Shown: piece after piece, positions 1 through 5,191 of the stretch
Position numbering within the stretch: the stretch's first letter is position 1
How the letters are laid out: every line of letters starts with the position of its first letter
NCBI GenBank assembly: GCA_938083405.1
Contig: CALKCV010000102.1
Coordinates: forward strand, 1-6,596
From: an uncultured Microcoleaceae cyanobacterium
GTDB lineage: Bacteria > Cyanobacteriota > Cyanobacteriia > Cyanobacteriales > Microcoleaceae
Length of the DNA: 6,596 nucleotides
Direction of reading: 5' to 3'
The notes under the pieces: generated by a model
What the model saw: only the letters and a program-made list of their open reading frames with translations
What the model was told of the DNA's origin: nothing
The model's database searches: none
Program-made: the position numbers and the translations under genes

Positions 1-6
1 GATGTA

Positions 7-39
7 AGAAACCGGGTTTTTGCCAAAAACCCGGTTTCT
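7..39. repeat. Perfect 15-bp inverted repeat with AGAAACCGGGTTTCT-type ends
   Basis: Left arm 7-21 and right arm 25-39 are exact reverse complements around a 3-nt GCC loop. The outer sequence of both arms (AGAAACCGGGTTT) is the same core that recurs alone at 88-102. This kind of palindrome is common between genes in filamentous cyanobacteria (recollection, not searched). It lies downstream of the kinase gene on the minus strand, so a transcript would fold into a strong hairpin. No clear U-tract follows within the window, so a terminator role is only possible. Confidence 0.85.
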
Positions 40-87
40 GGCGGGCGAATTAGCATTGTTATTAGAAAATGACGAAGGTATTGTTCG

Positions 88-102
88 AGAAACCGGGTTT
101 CT
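88..102. repeat. Second copy of palindromic core AGAAACCGGGTTTCT
   Basis: This 15-nt near-perfect palindrome has 7-nt arms around a single G and matches the outer sequence of the hairpin at 7-39. Two copies within 100 bp identify it as a repeated element rather than a chance palindrome. Confidence 0.75.
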
Positions 103-111
103 GGATGGGGA

Positions 112-204
112 AATTGTTAATTGTTAATTGTTAATTGTTAATTGTTAATTGGTAATTGTTAATTGTTAATTGTTAATTGGGAACATTGTTAATTATTAAT
201 TGCC
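112..204. repeat. Heptanucleotide tandem repeat array, AATTGTT type
   Basis: Ten uninterrupted 7-nt units occupy 112-181. Eight are exact AATTGTT, one is AATTGGT (147-153) and one is AATTGGG (175-181). After a short break the series resumes with TTGTT, then AATTATT (191-197) and AATTGCC (198-204). It resembles the short tandemly repeated repetitive (STRR) heptamers known from cyanobacteria. The end of the array overlaps the kinase gene: its last codon and its TAA stop (196-198 on the minus strand) are made of repeat sequence. A related array with AATTATT units lies at 5152-5186. Confidence 0.9.
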
Positions 205-2247
205 ATCGGGCATTCGCCAAATTTTAATCGTCCGATCGCGACTACCGGTGATAAATTGCTTGCCATCTGGCGCGATCGCAATAGAACTTACGAACCCTGC
301 GTGACCCAAAATATTAGCCTTTACTGTAGCTTCGTTCGCATCCCAGACCAGGATTTTCCTACCCCCGCTAATAAGAGTTCTGCCGTCGGGACTGAAAGCT
401 AGGGCGTTAACAGGTTCTGAATGTCCTTCGAGAACCTTTTCCAGGGTTCGAGTCTCCATATTCCACAATCTAATAATACCCTTATCGTCTCCAGTAGCTA
501 ATTTTTTTCCATTAGGACTAATAGCGATCGCATTAACTGGCGCAGTATGTTCTTTGAGAACCGCCCTTTTTTCTCCACTCTTAGCATTCCACAAGATCGC
601 AGTACCATCCTCGTTGCCGCTAACCAAAGTCCCGCCATCGCGAGTAAAAGCCAAGGCATTAACAGCGACTTGTGGGTAGCGAGTCAATTTTCGGTTGCCA
701 CTTGGCAGATTCCACCATCTAATTAACTTATCGTCGCTACCGCTAACCAAAGTTCGACCGTCTGGACTGATAGCCAAAGCATTGATAGTACCGCCATGCC
801 CTCCCTGAATGGTCAAGATCCGAATGCCCTCTTCTAAAGAAGATAATCTAATAGAATTATCCACGCTACCGGAGGCTAGAATCTTACCGTTAGGACTAAT
901 AGCCAAAGAGACGATCGCTGCCTTATGAGCGTCATTAAAGGTGCGTAACTCACCAGTTCTCAAATTCCTGACTTCAATAGCTTTTAAACCACTGCTCACC
1001 AAGTCTTCTCCATCAGAAGAAAGAGCGAGATCGTAAACCCTGCCAACTTTACTTTTGAATTTTGTTTCTAAATATCGACTACTGAGCAAACCATTGACCA
1101 GCACTATTGGATTAGCCGGAAATATTCCGAAGCGCCAGATACCATAAAATTGAGACACTACCAATGCCGCCAGCAAAATACCAGCGACAGTGCCCAACTT
1201 ATTTTTTAATAAGTTTAATAAAATTGTAACGTCAAACTTAGGAAGCGAGAAATTATTTTTTTTAGGAGCTACAAATCCCGTGCTTCCTCGCCTTATTTTA
1301 GAATCCTTTTTAGTAAATCCCGAATTTTCATTCTGTTCGGGAAGCTCCTCAAGCTCTTGCAAAAGCTCCAAAATAACCTGAGTGCTTTGGGGCCGCTTTC
1401 CCGGAAAAGGAGCCATCAAATAATCAATTACATGAGCCACCTTTGGAGATATCTGAGGTGCTGATTTATGCCACTGTACCTTTCCGGTTCGGGGATTTTC
1501 AGGAAAAGCCGTAGGAGGTTTTCCCGTCAATAAATAAACAAAAGTACGCCCAAGAGAAAAGAAATCCGACTGAGGAACTGCCTTACCATTAGTTTGCTCT
1601 GGTGCGGTGTAACCGGGGGAAACAATACCCGTAACATTTTGCCCTCCCTCCACTTTTACCATATAAGTGTCGGACACCTCCCGGGCCGTGCCAAAATCAA
1701 TCAACACCAGTTGACCCTTTGGCTTGCGCATAATATTCTGAGGCTCAATATCGCGATGGAAATAATTTTGCTGGTGAACTTTCCCTAAAATTTCTGCTAA
1801 TTGTTTGAGCCAATCCACCGCTTCTTCTTCAGATATCGGCTTATGGCGGCGACCTTTCATCCAATCTTGTAAATTAGCGCCTTCGATGTACTCCATTACC
1901 AGACAGTGCAAAGGCTCATCGCTATCCTTGGGATAAAAAGTAAAATAGCCATCGCTATCCACTGCAGGAATACCAGGATCCTTAAGACTGCTCAACACTC
2001 TTGCTTCTTGTTCGAATAGCTCTATGGCCTTTGGATGGCTTTTGAGGAGGACTTTAAGGACTTTGTGACCGTTATCTTGTTTATCTGAAATCTCATAGGT
2101 TTTGCCAAACCCACCACTGCCGAGCAGTTTCCTAATGCGATATCGTCCTTGCAGCAAAATTTCCGAGCCACATTGGACGCATGAGGTCCGAGAAGCGTTC
2201 GCAGGGTCATTCGGATTGGGGCAGTTGGGATTAAGGCAGTAAGTCAC
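196..2247 (-). CDS. Membrane-anchored Ser/Thr protein kinase with C-terminal WD40 propeller
   Basis: A eukaryotic-type (Hanks) protein kinase of 683 aa that should phosphorylate Ser/Thr on unidentified substrates. The N-terminus holds four cysteines (4, 9, 23, 26; C-x4-C then C-x2-C), a zinc-ribbon-like motif common in cyanobacterial kinases. The kinase domain spans about 36-301: glycine loop GSGGFG 43-48, ATP-binding Lys65, helix-C Glu81, HRD 164-166, Asn171, DFG from Asp184, APE 215-217 and Asp228. The usual Lys after HRD-I is Glu168. A single hydrophobic segment at about 351-371 should anchor it in the membrane. Residues 401-683 form seven WD repeats, a complete propeller and a likely protein-docking or sensing module, on the opposite side of the membrane from the kinase if there is only one span. 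I chose GTG at 2247 because relatives begin just before the first Cys; an in-frame TTG at 2271 would add 8 residues. No strong Shine-Dalgarno is visible. Function is confident by family; the target is unknown. Confidence 0.96.
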   Translation of the reverse strand: MTYCLNPNCPNPNDPANASRTSCVQCGSEILLQGRYRIRKLLGSGGFGKTYEISDKQDNGHKVLKVLLKSHPKAIELFEQEARVLSSLKDPGIPAVDSDGYFTFYPKDSDEPLHCLVMEYIEGANLQDWMKGRRHKPISEEEAVDWLKQLAEILGKVHQQNYFHRDIEPQNIMRKPKGQLVLIDFGTAREVSDTYMVKVEGGQNVTGIVSPGYTAPEQTNGKAVPQSDFFSLGRTFVYLLTGKPPTAFPENPRTGKVQWHKSAPQISPKVAHVIDYLMAPFPGKRPQSTQVILELLQELEELPEQNENSGFTKKDSKIRRGSTGFVAPKKNNFSLPKFDVTILLNLLKNKLGTVAGILLAALVVSQFYGIWRFGIFPANPIVLVNGLLSSRYLETKFKSKVGRVYDLALSSDGEDLVSSGLKAIEVRNLRTGELRTFNDAHKAAIVSLAISPNGKILASGSVDNSIRLSSLEEGIRILTIQGGHGGTINALAISPDGRTLVSGSDDKLIRWWNLPSGNRKLTRYPQVAVNALAFTRDGGTLVSGNEDGTAILWNAKSGEKRAVLKEHTAPVNAIAISPNGKKLATGDDKGIIRLWNMETRTLEKVLEGHSEPVNALAFSPDGRTLISGGRKILVWDANEATVKANILGHAGFVSSIAIAPDGKQFITGSRDRTIKIWRMPDGN

Positions 2248-2270
2248 TTCAAGCCATAAATTAAGATTCA

Positions 2271-2285
2271 ATCCCTAATAGGGAT
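2271..2285. promoter_or_regulatory. Short palindrome ATCCCTA-A-TAGGGAT upstream of the kinase gene
   Basis: Perfect 7-nt arms around one A lie 23 bp upstream of the preferred GTG start and overlap the alternative TTG start. In the mRNA it would be a small hairpin near the ribosome entry site; on DNA it could be an operator. Neither role is shown, and a palindrome this short can arise by chance in AT-rich sequence. Confidence 0.25.
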
Positions 2286-2419
2286 CTGGTACGGTTTGCT
2301 GTCCCTAGCATCTTTTTTGACAACACTTCTTGGTATTTCAAAGGTTGTAATCTGCTAAGGCACAGAGCCCTCGTACTTAATAACAATCAAACATCACATC
2401 GCGTATCTTAATTAATTAA

Positions 2420-2473
2420 TATAGCAATCCTACCGAAGGATTTGTTAAATGAACTGCCGTTAGGATTGCTATA
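2420..2473. repeat. 54-bp element with 13-bp terminal inverted repeats; possible terminator for the antiporter gene
   Basis: TATAGCAATCCTA (2420-2432) is exactly reverse-complemented at 2461-2473 around a 28-nt middle. A competing smaller hairpin can form on the left side (AATCCT 2426-2431 with AGGATT 2437-2442). The element begins 18 nt beyond the antiporter stop codon on the minus strand, so its hairpin could end that transcript, though the following sequence is only moderately T-rich. The TA at both outer ends would also fit a miniature element of a TA-targeting (IS630/Tc1-like) transposon; that is inference. The rest of the 2248-2490 gap shows no gene. Confidence 0.6.
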
Positions 2474-2490
2474 AAATCAAAAAAAATTGT

Positions 2491-3609
2491 TTAACCGAGG
2501 CCTTCAATTATGGGATGGAAGTAAAAGGCCAATCCTAAAACTGTATATGTGGCCAATAGCAAGGCCCCTTCCAACCAATCGGAACGGCCATCGGAACTGA
2601 CTGAATTAGCTAGTAATACGGCCACTACCACTGCAACTAGCTCGAACGGATTAAAGTTTAAATCCATTGGTTGTCCCAATAGATAACCCGCCAAAACTAA
2701 CACGGGTGCGACAAATAAAGCAATTTGCATGCTCGAACCTACTGCCACTGAAACAGATAAATCCATTTTATTCTTCATTGCCACAGTAACGGCGGTGGCG
2801 TGTTCGGCAGCGTTACCAATGATCGGTACTAAAATTACCCCTGTAAATAAAGCAGTTAATCCCAGGGCTTCTGTAGCTTCTTCGAGAGAATCTACTAGAA
2901 GCTCGGATTCAAATGCTACGGCTAGAGTAGCTGCTAATAATACACCAATCCACAGCTTAATATTAATCTTTTCTGGATTATGTTCTTCTGGGTTGCTGTC
3001 TGTTTCTGAGTCTTCTCCTTCAGTTTCTGCAAGACCCGCGTCATAAAGATATGAGTGAGTTTTCATGGAAAATAGCAGGGTCATTACATAAACAAGAATT
3101 AAGACAATAGCTACTGCAGCAGACAATTTTTGCATGACACTTTCGCTAATTCCTATGGAAGTTGCATCTACTGCTGTCGGTACTAAAATTGCTATTACTG
3201 CTAGGTTCATTGCCGAAGCATTTAAGCGGGCAACTACGGATTGAAATTCTTGTTCTTTGAAGCGCAAGCCTCCTAAAAACATGGAAAAACCCATGACTAA
3301 GAGGAGGTTACTGATGATCGAACCGGTAATACTTGCTTTAACAACACCAATTAATCCTGCATTAAGGGCAATAATACCAATAATCAATTCTGTGGCGTTG
3401 CCAAAGGTAGCATTTAATAAACCTCCTAAATTAGGCCCTAAAACTACAGCAATTTCTTCTGTAGCAGTTCCCATCCAGGCTGCTAAGGGGATAATAGCTA
3501 AAGCTGAAGTTATAAAGATTGCTGAAGAACTCCAACCTAGAAAGTGTCCCGCAATAGAAATGGGGATAAATATTAACAGAATTGAGAGGATATTTTTTGT
3601 ATTTAGCAT
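2491..3609 (-). CDS. cax: Ca2+/H+ antiporter (CaCA/CAX family)
   Basis: An integral membrane protein of 372 aa, the usual length for bacterial CAX/ChaA exchangers, which export cytosolic Ca2+ in exchange for protons. The two inverted alpha-repeat motifs are intact: GNATE at 70-74 and GNAAEH at 265-270, whose acidic residues coordinate the ion in this family. About eleven hydrophobic segments are visible, split into two halves by an acidic loop at about 192-214 rich in Glu and Asp, the typical acidic linker. The second half continues with a GSSMQIALFVAPVLV stretch as in relatives. I chose ATG at 3609; a TTG two codons upstream is also in frame. No clear Shine-Dalgarno precedes it. A weak CATAAT -10-like box lies at 3660-3665 on the same strand without a convincing -35. 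No lesions are seen. Family assignment is firm; ion specificity is by family only. Confidence 0.96.
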   Translation of the reverse strand: MLNTKNILSILLIFIPISIAGHFLGWSSSAIFITSALAIIPLAAWMGTATEEIAVVLGPNLGGLLNATFGNATELIIGIIALNAGLIGVVKASITGSIISNLLLVMGFSMFLGGLRFKEQEFQSVVARLNASAMNLAVIAILVPTAVDATSIGISESVMQKLSAAVAIVLILVYVMTLLFSMKTHSYLYDAGLAETEGEDSETDSNPEEHNPEKINIKLWIGVLLAATLAVAFESELLVDSLEEATEALGLTALFTGVILVPIIGNAAEHATAVTVAMKNKMDLSVSVAVGSSMQIALFVAPVLVLAGYLLGQPMDLNFNPFELVAVVVAVLLANSVSSDGRSDWLEGALLLATYTVLGLAFYFHPIIEGLG

Positions 3610-3776
3610 TGGCAATTTTTACTTATTGACAACCGAATAGGATGACTTTTTTGCCTACAATTATGTAAGATTCATCCCAGTTCTTTGAGATGGATTTTTA
3701 ACGATCGCATTTATTCTAGTTGAGAGCATCCAAATTTGTTGATTCTGCACGGTAAAATTCTCCATCTAATCGCAGT

Positions 3777-4218
3777 TCAACTAATATCTACGCCCAGAAA
3801 GCAATCTATTGATGAGTTGAGTTTCGCCAGATAAATCGCAATACCAAACACCACAATAATGCGATCGAACAAAAAACGATAATTATTGACACGGAGCAAA
3901 GATTGCTCAAAAAATTCCCGTAAGGGCGGGACTGCTAAAACCATAACATAGACAGCAAAGAAAACTCGGGCAACCGCGAGAATATCGCCAGTCACAGTTA
4001 AGAGGTTATTGCGCCACCCTAGCAATAGTTGGGGGTTTGAGGAAAGAGACTAACACCAAACCAGATATTATCATAATTGTCACCAGGGCATCGAGAGCGA
4101 TCGCTCCCCGGTCGAAGTTGCTAATTTCAAGGATCGTATTATTCGGTAAGTTGGTGTATTGGGCCAGTACGGGTGCAATTAAATAGCCTAAATGAAGGCC
4201 ACTAATATCGGGTTCTAA
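3777..4218 (-). pseudogene. Frameshifted remnant of an unidentified membrane protein
   Basis: Two overlapping minus-strand frames read as one protein. The upstream part, 4218-4006 (70 codons), has no start codon near its beginning and ends in FLKPPTIARVAQ-stop. The downstream part, 4025-3777, opens with LGWRNNLLTVTGDILAVARV and ends DCFLGVDIS. The switch falls near 4006-4030, where one or two bases must have been lost or gained. Each part carries strongly hydrophobic segments (one in the first, two in the second), so the original was a multi-pass membrane protein. I do not recognise the family; a mechanosensitive-channel-like protein crossed my mind but no diagnostic motif supports it. The upstream frame is closed by TAG at 4219-4221, so the N-terminus is missing as well. 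A functional small protein from 4025 (82 aa, TTG start) cannot be excluded. Confidence 0.55.
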
Positions 4219-4423
4219 CTAGCAGTTAGGGAAAAGTGGAGCAGCGATCGCTTCCTTAGCTTCTTTTAGATATTAGACACGGGACATCCTTAACCCAATC
4301 GGCGACCGTGGCCACATAATGACCGTTTTTTCGCCAACTCTTAACCAGTTTTGCTTTTTGCTCTGCGCCTTAAGGGACTCGTGCATAAATAAAATACCAG
4401 TAAGTACCTGCGCAACAGCTTAA
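4219..4423 (-). pseudogene. Possible remnant of a small unidentified gene
   Basis: One minus-strand frame reads TYWYFIYARVP, then a TAA (4370-4372), then 37 further codons (GAEQKAKLVKSWRKNGHYVA, then TVADWVKDVPCLISKRS) to a TAA at 4256-4258. A shift of frame near 4265 would continue into YLKEAKEAIAAPLFPNC and stop at the TAG at 4219-4221. The protein-like composition across these breaks suggests a decayed gene of about 65 codons rather than random sequence. I do not recognise it, and no start codon is evident. Low confidence. Confidence 0.3.
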
Positions 4424-4436
4424 TTACATACATACG

Positions 4437-4457
4437 GAACAGGCATCCTGCCTGTTC
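4437..4457. repeat. Palindromic intergenic repeat GAACAGGCA-TCC-TGCCTGTTC
   Basis: Perfect 9-bp arms (4437-4445 and 4449-4457) flank a TCC loop. From memory this resembles a highly iterated palindrome of filamentous cyanobacteria; only one copy is in this window. It lies between the decayed minus-strand genes and the GH57 pseudogene. Confidence 0.7.
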
Positions 4458-4501
4458 GGAAGGGGGAATAAGAAATAATTTTATGTAAATATTTTTGCCT
4501 A

Positions 4502-4549
4502 CCTACTTAAGGGCGTAGCGCGCAGCTAGGGCCCAAACGCAGTGGAACC
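4502..4549. repeat. Probable degenerate cyanobacterial intergenic repeat
   Basis: The stretch contains GCGTAGCGCGCAGCTAGGGC followed by AAACGCAGTGGAACCCAAC. Both halves resemble repeated intergenic sequences I recall from Nostoc- and Oscillatoria-type genomes, but there is no second copy here to prove it. It ends exactly where recognisable homology to the GH57/DUF3536 protein begins, so it may mark the breakpoint that removed that gene's 5' end. Confidence 0.3.
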
Positions 4550-5065
4550 CAACGGCAATTAACTTTTAAGTTGCAATTGGTACTGTATTAAAAAGCAAGT
4601 CTATAAAAAAATCATCAAGGGAGATCGCAAAAGCTCTCAGCGCCTAAACGGTCGCGGCAGAGCGATCGCCCTAGTCTATAACCATATCATCATGCCAGGG
4701 GCAAACGAACGGGACAAATATACCCAAATTCGTTGGGGTAAGGAAGATGGACGCTCCCATTTCGGTCGCGATCCCGAGGGAATGTGGCTGGCTGAAACGG
4801 CTGTAGATTATGCGACCCAGGAGGCTTTGGTCGCGCAAGGGATTAAGTTTATTATCTTAGCGCCTTCCCAGGCAGAGCGCTGCCGCACTCTAGCTACTGA
4901 AGAAAATCCCGATCCCCAGTGGGTGTCCGTGGGGAACGGCGATCGAGATGCGACTCGTCCTTATCGCTGTTACCTCAATGCTGGAGGGGATGGCGATCGC
5001 TCGGAACCTGCTTATATCGAGATATTTTTCGACGACGGGCCTATATCCAACGATATGGGTTTTAG

Positions 5066-5191
5066 ATCAAGTCGCAATAAACAACCATAAAAAATAAAGA
5101 GAGGAAAAAGGGTTTGGGCAAGGCAGAACAAGGAACCCACACATTTCCCTCAATTATTAATTATTAATTATTAATTATTAATTGTTATTAG
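5066..5191. mobile_element. 126-bp insertion carrying heptamer repeats, flanked by TTAG direct repeat
   Basis: TTAG occurs at 5062-5065 and again at 5188-5191. Removing 5066-5191 joins GGT TTT AG to C GAT GTC and restores the family sequence DMGF-SDVLNSSNNLVERL without a gap. The segment has an A-rich left part (5066-5151) and a right part of five tandem heptamers (5152-5186), and it puts a TAA at 5088-5090 in frame. No terminal inverted repeats and no coding sequence are evident. The insertion is inferred from protein-family continuity; the mechanism is unknown. Confidence 0.75.
5152..5186. repeat. Heptanucleotide tandem repeat, AATTATT type
   Basis: Four exact AATTATT units (5152-5179) are followed by one AATTGTT (5180-5186). 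This is the same heptamer family as the array at 112-204, differing mainly by A or G at the fifth position; both loci contain both variants. It makes up the right end of the insertion in the GH57 pseudogene. Confidence 0.9.

Noticed and set aside
112..181. CRISPR-like array
   Set aside because: Units are 7 nt with no spacers; this is a simple tandem heptamer repeat.
1190..1788. Plus-strand open frames inside the kinase gene
   Set aside because: They lie opposite the kinase coding sequence and show no independent protein features.
3257..3640. Plus-strand open frame opposite the antiporter gene
   Set aside because: It is antisense to a strongly conserved membrane-protein gene, and its translation is low-complexity and unrecognisable: a shadow frame.
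5066..5191. Intron or intein interpretation of the 126-bp insertion
   Set aside because: It is far too short for a group I/II intron or an intein and has none of their motifs.
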